Shown: positions 41,161 to 50,176 of the stretch, piece by piece
How positions within the stretch are numbered: the first letter of the stretch is position 1
How the letters are laid out: each line of letters opens with the position of its first letter
Assembly: GCF_900109945.1 (NCBI RefSeq)
Contig: NZ_FOBX01000004.1
Location: 124,001 to 188,000, forward strand
Reading direction: 5' to 3'
DNA length: 64,000 bases
DNA from: Bradyrhizobium sp. OK095
GTDB lineage: Bacteria; Pseudomonadota; Alphaproteobacteria; Rhizobiales; Xanthobacteraceae
Made by a program: the position numbers and the translations under genes
Notes under the pieces: model-generated
Databases searched by the model: none
Told to the model about the DNA's origin: nothing
The model's input: only the letters and a program-made list of their open reading frames with translations

Positions 41161-42828
41161 GTGGCCAACGAGAACAAGACGCAAGCTTCGCCCGAAGGGC
41201 TGATGGAAACACTGCTGCTTCCATTTTCGCCGCGCTTCATCATCCTGACGATATGTGCGGTCGTCACCGCGCTGTTGATCGGCATCGGCATCGCCGACCG
41301 CAAGATCTTCGACATCCTGCTGGTCCCGATCGTGATCTTCGGCGCGCTGACGCTGCTCGGCGTCCGCGATCTCATGCAGAAGGGCCATGCGGTCCTGCGC
41401 AACTACCCGATCTCGGCGCATATGCGCTTCCTGCTCGAAGAGATACGCCCGGAGATGCGGCAGTATTTCTTCGAGAGCGAGAAGGACGGCATGCCGTTCT
41501 CGCGCGATACCCGTTCGTTGGTCTATCAGCGCGCCAAGATGCAGCTCGACAAGCGACCGTTCGGCACCCAGGAGGACGTCTACCGCGAGGGCTATGAGTG
41601 GATGCATCACTCGGTCGCGCCGAAGGCGCATGCCGAGGAAAGATTCCGCATCACCGTCGGCGGTCCCGACTGCAAGCAGCCGTATTCGGCCTCGGTGTTC
41701 AACATCTCGGCGATGAGCTTTGGTGCGCTCAGCCCGAATGCGGTGCGGGCGCTCAATGCCGGCGCGAAGAAGGGCGGCTTCGCCCACGACACCGGTGAGG
41801 GCGGCTTCAGCCCCTATCACAAGGAGATGGGCGGCGACATCATCTGGGAGATCGGCTCGGGCTATTTCGGTTGCCGTCATCTCGACGGCACTTTCGATCC
41901 GGAGGCGTTCGCGCGCGTTGCGAGCCAGGACCAGATCAAGATGGTCGAGCTCAAGATCAGCCAGGGCGCCAAGCCCGGCCATGGCGGCGTGCTGCCGGCG
42001 GCGAAGGTGTCGGAGGAGATCTCGAAGATCCGCGGCGTCGCCATGGGCGAGGATTGCATCTCGCCGGCCTCGCACCGCGCCTTCTCGACGCCAACAGGCA
42101 TGATGCAGTTCATCGCCGAAATGCGAAAGCTCTCCGGCGGCAAACCGGCGGGCTTCAAGCTCTGCATCGGCCATCCCTGGGAATTTCTGGCGATCTGCAA
42201 GGCGATGCTGGAGACCGGCATTTATCCTGATTTCATCGTCGTCGACGGCAATGAGGGCGGCACCGGCGCGGCGCCGCTGGAGTTCATGGATCACCTCGGC
42301 ATGCCGATGCGCGAGGGCGTCAATTTCGTCCATAACGCACTGATCGGCATCAACGCGCGCGACCGCATCAAGATCGGCGCGTCCGGCAAGATCGCGACCG
42401 CCTTCGACATGGCGCGGGCGATGGCGATCGGCGCTGACTATTGCAACTCCGCGCGCGGCTTCATGTTCTCGCTCGGCTGCATCCAGTCGCTAAGCTGTCA
42501 CACCGACCGCTGTCCGACCGGCGTCGCGACGCAGGATCCGACCCGGGCGCGCGCACTCTACGTGCCGCTCAAGATCGACCGCGTCCACAACTACCATCAT
42601 GCGACGCTGCACTCGTTGACCGAGCTGATTGCCGCGGCCGGCCTCGAACATCCCCAGCAGCTGCGCCCGATCCACTTTAGCCAGCGCACCTCGACGACCG
42701 ATGTGAGATCCTTCGCCCAGCTCTATCCGGCGCTGCGTCCGGGTGAGCTTATCGAAGGCACCGAAGACCCGCGGTTCCGCGACGCCTGGCGGATGGCGCA
42801 GACCGGGACGTTCCAGCCGGCGATGTAG
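41161..42828 (+). CDS. Membrane-anchored FMN-binding glutamate-synthase-domain protein, 555 aa
   Basis: Two N-terminal membrane helices (about 26-46 and 50-68) precede a glutamate synthase FMN domain (GltS-like, about 150-520) with SAMSFGALSPNAVRALNAGA (quoted to 20), DTGEGGFSPYH and VVDGNEGGTGAAPLEFMDH. Cys440, Cys446 and Cys451 (C-x5-C-x4-C, in LGCIQSLSCHTDRCPTGVAT) match the 3Fe-4S cluster ligands of GltB. It lacks the amidotransferase domain of true glutamate synthase. The reaction of this family is not established. The start is GTG after GAGGGA. It is a single gene. Confidence 0.9.
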   Translation: MANENKTQASPEGLMETLLLPFSPRFIILTICAVVTALLIGIGIADRKIFDILLVPIVIFGALTLLGVRDLMQKGHAVLRNYPISAHMRFLLEEIRPEMRQYFFESEKDGMPFSRDTRSLVYQRAKMQLDKRPFGTQEDVYREGYEWMHHSVAPKAHAEERFRITVGGPDCKQPYSASVFNISAMSFGALSPNAVRALNAGAKKGGFAHDTGEGGFSPYHKEMGGDIIWEIGSGYFGCRHLDGTFDPEAFARVASQDQIKMVELKISQGAKPGHGGVLPAAKVSEEISKIRGVAMGEDCISPASHRAFSTPTGMMQFIAEMRKLSGGKPAGFKLCIGHPWEFLAICKAMLETGIYPDFIVVDGNEGGTGAAPLEFMDHLGMPMREGVNFVHNALIGINARDRIKIGASGKIATAFDMARAMAIGADYCNSARGFMFSLGCIQSLSCHTDRCPTGVATQDPTRARALYVPLKIDRVHNYHHATLHSLTELIAAAGLEHPQQLRPIHFSQRTSTTDVRSFAQLYPALRPGELIEGTEDPRFRDAWRMAQTGTFQPAM

Positions 42829-42934
42829 GCGCCAGTCCGCCGCATGATACCGCTGCGCTTGTCAGCGGTGTAATTTCATCGGGGACCAGCTTGTGTCTTA
42901 ACGTCTGTGTCAGCTTCGGGTGTAAATTGTCCCC

Positions 42935-43174
42935 ATGGACGAGCGACGCGATAAAGCCAGGCACCGCGTGCTGAAAGCCGGAACCATCGAGTTCGGCGGC
43001 GGCGCGATCTCCTGCACCGTCCGCAATTTCTCCGACACCGGCGCAGCCCTCGATGTCACCAGCCCGGTCGGCATCCCCGAACACTTCACCCTGTTCATCC
43101 AGGCCGACGGAAAGCATCTGTCCTGCACGGTGGTCTGGCGCAAGGAGAAGCGGATCGGGGTGAGATTTGGGTAG
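42935..43174 (+). CDS. Small PilZ-domain protein, 79 aa
   Basis: MDERRDKARHRVLKAGTIEF has the RxxxR motif (ARHRVLK) that binds cyclic di-GMP, and VRNFSDTGAALDV has the second half-site in the form N-x-S-x-x-G. The rest is one beta-barrel ending in KRIGVRFG. Single-domain PilZ proteins act as c-di-GMP effectors on partner proteins, often in motility or envelope functions; the partner here is unknown. The second arginine of the usual RxxxR is present as RHRVLK, so binding is plausible but needs testing. Confidence 0.85.
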   Translation: MDERRDKARHRVLKAGTIEFGGGAISCTVRNFSDTGAALDVTSPVGIPEHFTLFIQADGKHLSCTVVWRKEKRIGVRFG

Positions 43175-43187
43175 GGGGGAAAGCCTC

Positions 43188-44483
43188 TTACCCCGTCTCG
43201 ACCTCACTCAGCCGGCTCGCCATGATCTTGTCGATCCTGCGGCCATCGAGATCGACCACCTCGACGTGCCAGCCGGCGAAATCGAAGGCATCGCCGACAT
43301 TGGGCAGCACGTTGAACTGCTGCAGCACCAGGCCCGCCACCGTGTTGTAGCGGTGCGGCGGCAGCTCGATGCCGAGCAGCTCGCCGAATTCGTCGACCGG
43401 CATCCAGCCTGCGACCAGCAGCGACGAGTCCGCGCGTCTGACATAGGCCGGCTCCGGCGGCCCCTCCTCGGAATGGAAGGCGCCGACGATCGACTCGAGG
43501 ATGTCGGCGGTCGTCACCATGCCTTCGAAGGCACCGTATTCGTCGTAGACCAGACCGACGTGAACCGGCGCGGCTTTCAGGATCGCCAGCACATCGCGCG
43601 CGTCCGCCGATGCCGGGATGCCGGGCGCCTCGCGCACCAGCGCGCGCAGATCCGGAGCACGTTCGCTCATATAGGCGATCAGCAAATCCTTGGCCTGGAG
43701 CACGCCGATCGGCTTGTCGCGATCGCCGTCCGAGACCGGAAAGCGCGAATGCGGGCTCTTGACGATGGTCTCGTGAATGGCTTCCGGCGTATCGCTCAGG
43801 TCGATCTCGTTGACCTCCGTGCGCGGCGTCATGATCGCGCCAACCGGCCGGTCGCCGAGCCGCATCACGCCGGCGATCATTTCCTTTTCGCCCGACTCGA
43901 GCACGCCTGCGTTCTCGGCTTCGCTGACGAGGTGATGGATCTCGTCCTCCGAAATATTCTCCTCGGCCTTGCCTCCCTGGCCGAGCAGCGTGAGGATCAG
44001 CTTGCCGGAGAGATCGAGCAGGAACACCAGCGGCAGCGATATCTTCGCAAGCACGTGCATCGCCGGCGCGACCTTGACCGCGATGCTTTCGGGGTCGCGC
44101 AGCGCCACCTGTTTCGGTACCAGCTCGCCGACGATCAGCGTCGCATAGGTGATCAGCGTGACCACGATGCCGACGCCGACGATGTCGGCAATTCCGGGGG
44201 AGAGACCAAGTTCGACCAGCCATAGCGTCAGCCGCTGCCCGAGCGTGGCGCCCGAGAACGCGCCCGAGAGCACGCCGACCAGCGTGATGCCGATCTGCAC
44301 CGTCGAGAGGAATTTGCCGGGATCGGCCGCCAGCGCCAGCGCCCGCCCGGCGCCGCGCACGCCCTTTGCGGCAAGCATGGAGAGACGGGCCGGGCGGGAC
44401 GAGACCACGGCCAGCTCGGACATGGACAATAGGCCGTTGATGACGATCAGGACGACGACGATGATGAGTTCGACAGACAACAT
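43188..44483 (-). CDS. CNNM/CBS-domain (HlyC/CorC family) membrane protein, 431 aa
   Basis: An N-terminal CNNM transmembrane domain begins MLSVELIIVVVLIVINGLLS and includes SMSELAVVSSRPARL. Two CBS domains follow around GDRPVGAIMTPRTEVNEIDL (quoted to 20) to DVLAILKAAPVHVGLVYDEYG, and a C-terminal CorC_HlyC domain ends the protein. Relatives are linked to magnesium or cobalt export and membrane homeostasis, not to haemolysis. I start at the ATG 44483; a TTG nine bases upstream is also possible, and neither has a clear ribosome site. It is convergent with the PilZ gene. Confidence 0.92.
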   Translation of the reverse strand: MLSVELIIVVVLIVINGLLSMSELAVVSSRPARLSMLAAKGVRGAGRALALAADPGKFLSTVQIGITLVGVLSGAFSGATLGQRLTLWLVELGLSPGIADIVGVGIVVTLITYATLIVGELVPKQVALRDPESIAVKVAPAMHVLAKISLPLVFLLDLSGKLILTLLGQGGKAEENISEDEIHHLVSEAENAGVLESGEKEMIAGVMRLGDRPVGAIMTPRTEVNEIDLSDTPEAIHETIVKSPHSRFPVSDGDRDKPIGVLQAKDLLIAYMSERAPDLRALVREAPGIPASADARDVLAILKAAPVHVGLVYDEYGAFEGMVTTADILESIVGAFHSEEGPPEPAYVRRADSSLLVAGWMPVDEFGELLGIELPPHRYNTVAGLVLQQFNVLPNVGDAFDFAGWHVEVVDLDGRRIDKIMASRLSEVETG

Positions 44484-44607
44484 TGTGCGCAAGGAAAAGG
44501 GAAATCAGACCCGGCGGACGCCGGACCAAGCCCCTTATATATGAACTCCATGCGCGATTTGCCCGGTTTCGACCCAAATTGTCGCACCGGAACTGTACCT
44601 GCGACCC

Positions 44608-46572
44608 TTAGAATTCGCCGTGGAGCCGCCCCGAGAACACCGACACCGGCCCGCGGTCGGCGTTGTAGGCCGGGTTGACGATGAGCTGGTAGTCGGCGGT
44701 CAAGGTCAGCGCCTTGTTCAGCGCATAGGCGTAATAGGTCTCCAGCACGCGTTCGTGTCGGTAGTTGAGCTGGCCGTCGCCGATGAGCGGCCCGAGCCCG
44801 CCGGCGGCGATGAAGTCGCGATGGTCCTGCGACAGGCCGTTGATGGCGCCGGCGATGGCGACGACGTCGTCGGGCCGGCCCCATTTGGTGCCCTTGATCG
44901 AGGTGCCCAGCGACAGGCTGCGATCGATGTCGGTGAAGGCCATGATCTCGTTACGGCCGTCGTTCCAGCTCCAGCGGCCGAACACGCCGATGTCGTCGGT
45001 GATCGCCTGTTCGAGATTGAGTGCGTAGCCGTATTTGAGGCGGCCGCGGCGGGTCTGGCTGATGTCGAGATTGAGCAGGGGATTGTCCAGCGTCTCGCGA
45101 TAGCTGCCGGAGTAGGCGCTGTTGACGAAGCCGAGCGTGCGCAGCTTGCCGGGCTGGCCGAACAGCGAATAGCGCGTCTCCAGCTCCATCACATATTCGC
45201 CGCGGCGGCCGACATTCATGTCGAAATTGTTCGAATTGGATTCGGCGTCCATCAGGAAGTAACCGGCGCGCAGCGCCCATTGCTTCTGGTTCAGTTCGGC
45301 GGTCGCGCCATAGCCGAGGCCAAGCTTGTCGGCGGCATAGTCGAAGGCGCCGGAGGCCCAGATCGACCAGTTCATGAAATCCTTGCGCGGGTCGTGCGCG
45401 TAGGAATTGCCGTCGAACACGTCGACCACGGAGAATTTGCCGACCTGCAAGGTCAGGCGCGAAATGTCGGCCTTGCCTGCGAGCTGAAGCTGGCCGCTGG
45501 CTAGCTCCTCCTGCTCGCCGCCGAAGCCGAAGGTGTGGCGCACGAACAGCCGCGACGGGTTGAAATGCGGATAGGGGAAGCCGGACTTTTGCGCTTCGCC
45601 GTTCGGGAAGCCCGCGGCGCCCGTGGTGTTGTTGAAGCCAAAACCCTGGAGCAGCTCGGGATTGAAATAGACTTCGCCGCCGTCCCATAGCCGCGCATTT
45701 AGATAGAGCGAATTGCTCCAGGTCTGCTGAAAGTCCGGCGACGGGTTCAGGCTGTTCGGTCCGGTATAGGGCGCGTGGAATGCCGGGTAGCCCTGCCCCA
45801 ATGCGGTTGACTGGCCGTGGATTTCCCAGCGACCCGATTCGGGATCCGTCACGTCGGACTTCGGATTGGTGGTCGGCACGCCCGGCCAGTCGATCTTGCG
45901 ATTGAGGCCGATCCGCAGGCTCTGGAAATCCATCGACGACGAATATTGCGCGCCCGAGGGGAAGGTGACGTCGGCGTTCTCTAACTTGCTGTAGAGATAT
46001 TCGAGCCGTGCGCTCCAGTGCGGCGCGAAGGCATATTCGACGCCGCCGCCTGCGGTCCAGCCGAACCGCGTCTTCAGCACCTTCTCTTCGTTGCCGCCCG
46101 TGGGCGTCGAGAGAAAGCGCTCGCCGGCGAAAGCTGCGCCGCCGGTCGCGTAGAGCAGCCAGTTGCCGGTGGCATAGCCGAGCCGCGCGCGCAGGCTCGC
46201 GACGTAGTCCCAGCGCTCCTCCGTGCTCGACAGCGCGGTCGCCGCTGACGACACGACGTGATTGGAGGGCAGGTAGTTCGGAAACGAGATGTCGCCCTCG
46301 ACGCCGAGCAGCAGGCCCGAGTTGAGACGCCAATTGTAGCCGGCCTGGACGCCGCCGGTCGCGCCGTTGAAGACATGGTTGTCAGTTGCGATCGTGGGGT
46401 CGGTCAGCGTCGCCGAGGATGTGCCGCGGGTGACGCCGGTATGCACGCCGATATAGAGGCCGGTCCAGTCATAGACCGCTTTCAGCGCTGGTGCCTTCAG
46501 CGGCAGATCGGCAGCAAAGCCTGCGGCCGGAAACGCCATCACGCCCGAGGCAATCGCCGCGGCCGTTCGCAA
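44608..46572 (-). CDS. Fused outer-membrane protein: Omp25/RopB-type barrel + OprB-type carbohydrate porin, about 654 aa
   Basis: A signal peptide (AAAIASGVMAFPAAGFAADLP) is followed by an Omp25/RopB-like barrel starting at YDWTGLYIGVHTGV (about 33-46), with GGVQAGYNWRLNSG and RARLGYATGNWLLYATGGAA typical of that family, ending near residue 225. A linker leads to an OprB-like domain from about 250 to the end (GQGYPAFHAPYTGPNSLNPS, NARLWDGGEVYFNPELLQGFG, quoted in part). The last residue is Phe, as in many outer-membrane barrels. The start is TTG after GAGAGGA; 46590 and 46611 are in-frame alternatives. An 8-5-8 inverted repeat lies about 190 bp upstream. Confidence 0.85.
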   Translation of the reverse strand: MRTAAAIASGVMAFPAAGFAADLPLKAPALKAVYDWTGLYIGVHTGVTRGTSSATLTDPTIATDNHVFNGATGGVQAGYNWRLNSGLLLGVEGDISFPNYLPSNHVVSSAATALSSTEERWDYVASLRARLGYATGNWLLYATGGAAFAGERFLSTPTGGNEEKVLKTRFGWTAGGGVEYAFAPHWSARLEYLYSKLENADVTFPSGAQYSSSMDFQSLRIGLNRKIDWPGVPTTNPKSDVTDPESGRWEIHGQSTALGQGYPAFHAPYTGPNSLNPSPDFQQTWSNSLYLNARLWDGGEVYFNPELLQGFGFNNTTGAAGFPNGEAQKSGFPYPHFNPSRLFVRHTFGFGGEQEELASGQLQLAGKADISRLTLQVGKFSVVDVFDGNSYAHDPRKDFMNWSIWASGAFDYAADKLGLGYGATAELNQKQWALRAGYFLMDAESNSNNFDMNVGRRGEYVMELETRYSLFGQPGKLRTLGFVNSAYSGSYRETLDNPLLNLDISQTRRGRLKYGYALNLEQAITDDIGVFGRWSWNDGRNEIMAFTDIDRSLSLGTSIKGTKWGRPDDVVAIAGAINGLSQDHRDFIAAGGLGPLIGDGQLNYRHERVLETYYAYALNKALTLTADYQLIVNPAYNADRGPVSVFSGRLHGEF

Positions 46573-46752
46573 ATACCGGTGTCCTCTCAAAATCAAAACG
46601 CACGCCCCCAACGCGAATGTGTCCCACCCGCCGCGATATCCCTGCCGATTCGCGACGGCCCTGTCATCAGGTCTTGGTGGCCTCCGCGGCCGGATCGGAT
46701 GATCCCGATTCGACGCGATTTCTTCCCAAGCCCCTCAGCCTGCTGCGAACCT

Positions 46753-46773
46753 TATTGCGATTAATTCGCAATA
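46753..46773. promoter_or_regulatory. Perfect inverted repeat TATTGCGA-N5-TCGCAATA
   Basis: Two 8-bp arms separated by TTAAT form a perfect dyad about 181-200 bases upstream of the porin start. Its size and AT centre resemble operators of Fur-superfamily (Fur/Mur/Zur) regulators, but the sequence alone does not identify the protein. Confidence 0.5.
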
Positions 46774-46847
46774 GCAACTGGCGTAGATTGCCGCAGGGCA
46801 TGGTTGGCACCGCTGTGTGACGGGACTGCAACAAATTCCCGGGGCCC

Positions 46848-46889
46848 AAAAAAGGATGACCCCGCCCGGGGGGACAGCCGGGCGGGGTC
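46848..46889 (-). terminator. Intrinsic terminator after the small secreted protein gene
   Basis: GACCCCGCCCGG and CCGGGCGGGGTC form a perfect 12-bp GC-rich stem with an eight-base loop (46858-46889). On the minus-strand transcript it is followed four bases later by six U residues (AAAAAA at 46848-46853 on the plus strand). It lies 77 bases past the stop of the gene at 46966. Confidence 0.85.
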
Positions 46890-46965
46890 GGGGGTGCGAC
46901 ACGGGGTGGATGAGGCGCCCGTGTCGGACGCAGGATCCACGTGAGATCGGCCTCAGATACCTAGA

Positions 46966-47226
46966 TCAGTAGCAGCTGCGAACGCTGCCGACGTACTGGC
47001 CGAACGCATTGTAACGGGGGGTCCAGCCGCAGCGGTGATAGCCGTAATAGGGGTCATTGCTGGCGGCGATCGCAGTGCCGACGACGGCGGCGGTCGCGAT
47101 GCCCAGGCCGACACCGACGCCCCAGCCGAGCGGCTTGGCTTCAGCCTGCGACGTCGTGGACACGATGCTGCCGGTGACGGCGAGGGCGGCGAGAGCGAGG
47201 GCGGCAATCTTGGTCTTGATCGACAT
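46966..47226 (-). CDS. Small secreted protein with glycine-zipper-like segment, 86 aa
   Basis: Starts MSIKTKIAALALAALAVTGS, with signal cleavage expected near QAEA (about residue 30). It continues PLGWGVGVGLGIATAAVVGTAIAAS, a Gly/Ala-rich stretch that could be a membrane-inserting glycine zipper. The C-terminal CGWTPRYNAFGQYVGSVRSCY carries two cysteines and ends in Tyr. The function is unknown. It has its own strong terminator, suggesting an abundant single-gene transcript. It is distinct from, but similar in style to, the glycine-rich protein at 54431. Confidence 0.78.
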   Translation of the reverse strand: MSIKTKIAALALAALAVTGSIVSTTSQAEAKPLGWGVGVGLGIATAAVVGTAIAASNDPYYGYHRCGWTPRYNAFGQYVGSVRSCY

Positions 47227-47366
47227 TTTGAAACTCCATCCGGGTTGAGGCGGCCCGTTGTGGCCCGCGTGCTCAGTTGGACGGAGGCTCTTCGAATCCG
47301 GTTCGAAGGCGGCAATTGGCGCTACCGAGTCCGGATCTTTCCTGAATGATTCCAGGAGGATGTGGG

Positions 47367-48173
47367 CTAGCCGAGAGGGCCTTTGGCGAGCCTGTTCACG
47401 TCGAAGTTATCGACCTCGGCAAGCAGCTCGCAGAAGGCCGTCGCGCCCTGATCGAGCAGCTGCTCGCCCTTCTGCGCGACAGCCATTGTCGCGTTGCCGA
47501 TCGCGCCGCTGGCGTTGAGATCCTGCGCCTGCCAGGCGAACGGCGCGGGCCGCTGTGTCGACAGCCAGCGATATTGCTTCTCCATCGCAATGCTGCTCGC
47601 GGGAAAATCCGCGATCGCATCCTTGCGTACCTGCTCGGGATAGCGCGCCAGCATGATCGAAGTCTCGACCGCGCCGCCGTGAATGCCGTGGCGCACTTCA
47701 TCGACCGGGAACAATGTGTCCGCGCCCGAGAGCCGCGACCACGACGTTGTCACCGCGAACAGTTTTTGATGCGCGCGAAGATCCTGCGCGATCAGCATCA
47801 TTGCCGCGCTGTTGCCGCCATGGCTGGTGATGATCACGAGCTTCTTCACGCCGCGCCGCGCGACCTCTTCGCCGATCGCGGTCCATCGCTTCAGCGCGAC
47901 CTCAGTCGGCAGCGTCTGCGTGCCGGGATAGTCGATATGCTCCGTGGAAATCCCGATCGGCTCAACGGGGAGAAAGCAGGCCGGAACGCTGTCGGGCAGA
48001 AGCGCGCGCACCCGTGCCAGATAGGCGTCGGCGATCAGCACGTCGGTCGTAACAGGCAGATGCGGGCCATGCTGCTCGGTCGCGGCCAGCGGCAGCACCG
48101 CGATCCAGCGCGACACATCCGCAGGCGCAGCATCGGTCCAGTTGATGTCGATCCAGTCGCGGGGCGGCGTCAT
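47367..48173 (-). CDS. Creatininase family protein, 268 aa
   Basis: PLAATEQHGPHLPVTTDVLI (quoted to 20) carries the metal-binding Glu33, His35 and Asp44 of the creatininase/FAPy-deformylase family. KLVIITSHGGNSAAMML supplies the next His, and HAGAVETSIMLA-like HGGAVETSIML the following Glu. Members hydrolyse creatinine, formamidopyrimidines or sugar lactone-like rings; mycofactocin MftE belongs too. The substrate here is unknown. It is divergent from a THI5/NMT1-type importer, so it may process the imported ring compound. The ATG at 48173 is chosen; a GTG nine codons upstream is possible. Confidence 0.88.
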   Translation of the reverse strand: MTPPRDWIDINWTDAAPADVSRWIAVLPLAATEQHGPHLPVTTDVLIADAYLARVRALLPDSVPACFLPVEPIGISTEHIDYPGTQTLPTEVALKRWTAIGEEVARRGVKKLVIITSHGGNSAAMMLIAQDLRAHQKLFAVTTSWSRLSGADTLFPVDEVRHGIHGGAVETSIMLARYPEQVRKDAIADFPASSIAMEKQYRWLSTQRPAPFAWQAQDLNASGAIGNATMAVAQKGEQLLDQGATAFCELLAEVDNFDVNRLAKGPLG

Positions 48174-48312
48174 CAAGGTTTCTTTGCCCAATTTTGTCAC
48201 GTAATTTGGGGTATGGAGGGGACGCGGGCCTGGCCGGCTCGCGTCCCCTGATATCTTGCGGTTTTATCGCGTTGGACTGGGATCGGCTAGAAGCGATCGA
48301 CGGAGTGCACCC

Positions 48313-49335
48313 ATGAGCCCCTCTCATCTGCGGCGAGCGTTAACGGCAGGCTTGATGGCCGCTTGCGTCTCTCTTGCGCCGACGCACGCCGAGACCCTGG
48401 ACAAGGTCACCTTCGGCACCAATTGGGTCGCCGAGGCAGAGCATGGCGGCTTCTTCCAGGCGGTCGCCGACGGCACCTATCAGAAATACGGCCTCGACGT
48501 CACCATCGTCCCCGGCGGTCCGAACGAGAACAACCGGATGCTGCTGATCGCCGGCAAGATCGATTTCTTCATGGCCGCGAACACGCTGATGTCGTTCGAT
48601 GCGGTCGCCAACAACGTCCCCGTCGTGACCATTGCCGCAGTGTTCCAGAAGGATCCGCAGGTGATGCTGACGCAGCCGGACGCCAAGGTCGCGAAGATCG
48701 AGGACCTCAAGCCGCTGACCTTGTTCGTCTCCAAGGAGGGCATGGCCAGCTATTTCCAGTGGCTGAAATCCGAATACGGTTTTAGCGAGAAGAACGTCCG
48801 TCCCTACAATTTCAATCCGCAGCCCTTCATCGCCAATCCCAAGAGCGCGATGCAGGGCTATGTCACCTCCGAGCCGTTCGCGGTCGAGAAGGCCGCCGGC
48901 TTCAAGCCCAACGTGCTGCTGCTCGCCGATTACGGCTTCAACACCTATTCGACCTTGATCGAGACCCGCCGCGACATCGCCGAGAAGAAGCCCGATCTGG
49001 TGCAGCGCTTCGTCGATGCCTCCATGATCGGCTGGTACAATTACATCTACGGCGACAATTCCGCCGGCAATACCATGATCAAGAAGCTCAATCCGGAGAT
49101 GACCGACGATCTGCTCGCCTATTCCGTCGCCAAGATGAAGGACTACGGCATCGTCGATTCCGGCGACAGCGTGAAGAGCGGCATCGGCGCAATGAGCGAC
49201 GATCGCTACACCTCCTTCTTCAACAAAATGGTGAAGGCCGGCGTCGTCAAGGGCGATCTCGACTTCCGCAAGTCTTACACGCTGCGCTTCGTCAACAAGG
49301 GCGTCGGCGTCGAGCTGCGCCCGAGCAAGCCGTAA
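48313..49335 (+). CDS. ABC transporter substrate-binding protein, THI5/NMT1-like, 340 aa
   Basis: A signal peptide (ALTAGLMAACVSLAPTHA) is followed by VTFGTNWVAEAEHGGFFQAV (quoted to 20), which matches the opening of THI5/NMT1-like receptors that bind pyrimidine precursors or related small molecules. GGPNENNRMLLIAGKIDFFM and TFLFVSKEGMASYFQWLKSE-like segments complete the fold. It is the first gene of an importer whose next three genes overlap by one to four bases. The ligand is not readable. GGAG-type ribosome sequence (ACGGAGTG) precedes the ATG. Confidence 0.9.
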   Translation: MSPSHLRRALTAGLMAACVSLAPTHAETLDKVTFGTNWVAEAEHGGFFQAVADGTYQKYGLDVTIVPGGPNENNRMLLIAGKIDFFMAANTLMSFDAVANNVPVVTIAAVFQKDPQVMLTQPDAKVAKIEDLKPLTLFVSKEGMASYFQWLKSEYGFSEKNVRPYNFNPQPFIANPKSAMQGYVTSEPFAVEKAAGFKPNVLLLADYGFNTYSTLIETRRDIAEKKPDLVQRFVDASMIGWYNYIYGDNSAGNTMIKKLNPEMTDDLLAYSVAKMKDYGIVDSGDSVKSGIGAMSDDRYTSFFNKMVKAGVVKGDLDFRKSYTLRFVNKGVGVELRPSKP

Positions 49336-49345
49336 CGCTGGGTCC

Positions 49346-50176
49346 ATGGCAGACGTCAAAACTTCGCCCGCGGTCGAGGCTGGGCTGACGGCACTCGCCG
49401 TCAGCCTGCGCGGCGTGACGAAGGCGTATGACAATGGCGTCATGGCGCTCGGCCCGCTCGACCTTGCCGTGCGCAAGGGCGAGTTCATCTCGCTGCTGGG
49501 TCCGTCCGGCTGCGGCAAGTCAACGGCACTGCGCATCATCGCAGAACTCAGCGCGCCGTCGTCAGGCACCGTGCGGGTGGCGCGCCACGCGGGTGAGGCG
49601 CAGCCCGGCCATGTTCAACCAGGTCATGGCATCGGCTTCGTGTTTCAGGAACCGACCCTGATGCCCTGGACCAGCGTGCGCGAGAATGTGCGGTTGCCCT
49701 TGAGGCTTGCGGGCGTGCCAAAGGCCGAGGCCCGCGCGCGTGCCGACGAAGCTCTCGCGAGTGTCGGCCTTGCCGATTTCGCCGACGCCTATCCGCGCGA
49801 ACTCTCCGGCGGAATGAAGATGCGGGTGTCGCTGGCGCGCGCCCTCGTCACCGACCCCGATATCCTCCTGATGGACGAGCCGTTCGCCGCGCTTGACGAG
49901 ATCACGCGCTTTCGCCTCAACAACGATTTGCTGGCGCTGTGGCGAGCTCTGGGCAAAACCGTCATCTTCGTCACCCATTCGGTGTTTGAATCCGTCTATC
50001 TGTCCCAGCGCGTCGTGGTCATGACGGCGCGGCCGGGCCGTATCCAGGCCGATATCCGCATCGAGACGGTCGAGCCTCGGGGCGAGGAGTTTCGGACGTC
50101 AGCGGCCTATTCCGACTATTGCCGGAAAGTGTCGGCCGCGCTGGCGCCGTCTTATTCGGGGCAGTCGACGCTATGA
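49346..50176 (+). CDS. ABC transporter ATP-binding protein, 276 aa
   Basis: Walker A GPSGCGKSTAL is at about 52-62, the Q-loop in GFVFQEPTLMPWTSV, the signature LSGGMKMRVSLARAL and Walker B ILLMDEPFAALDE, with the H-loop in FVTHSVFES. It matches SsuB/TauB/ThiZ-type ATPases. It begins 10 bp after the binding-protein gene, and its stop overlaps the start of the permease gene (ATGA), indicating translational coupling. Confidence 0.94.
   Translation: MADVKTSPAVEAGLTALAVSLRGVTKAYDNGVMALGPLDLAVRKGEFISLLGPSGCGKSTALRIIAELSAPSSGTVRVARHAGEAQPGHVQPGHGIGFVFQEPTLMPWTSVRENVRLPLRLAGVPKAEARARADEALASVGLADFADAYPRELSGGMKMRVSLARALVTDPDILLMDEPFAALDEITRFRLNNDLLALWRALGKTVIFVTHSVFESVYLSQRVVVMTARPGRIQADIRIETVEPRGEEFRTSAAYSDYCRKVSAALAPSYSGQSTL

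Larger units (their letters stand above)
46573..46965. other. Intergenic region between porin and small secreted protein
   Basis: No gene is visible in these 393 bases. They contain the terminator of the small secreted protein (46848-46889), an inverted repeat at 46753-46773 and presumably the porin promoter, both genes being on the minus strand. Confidence 0.6.
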
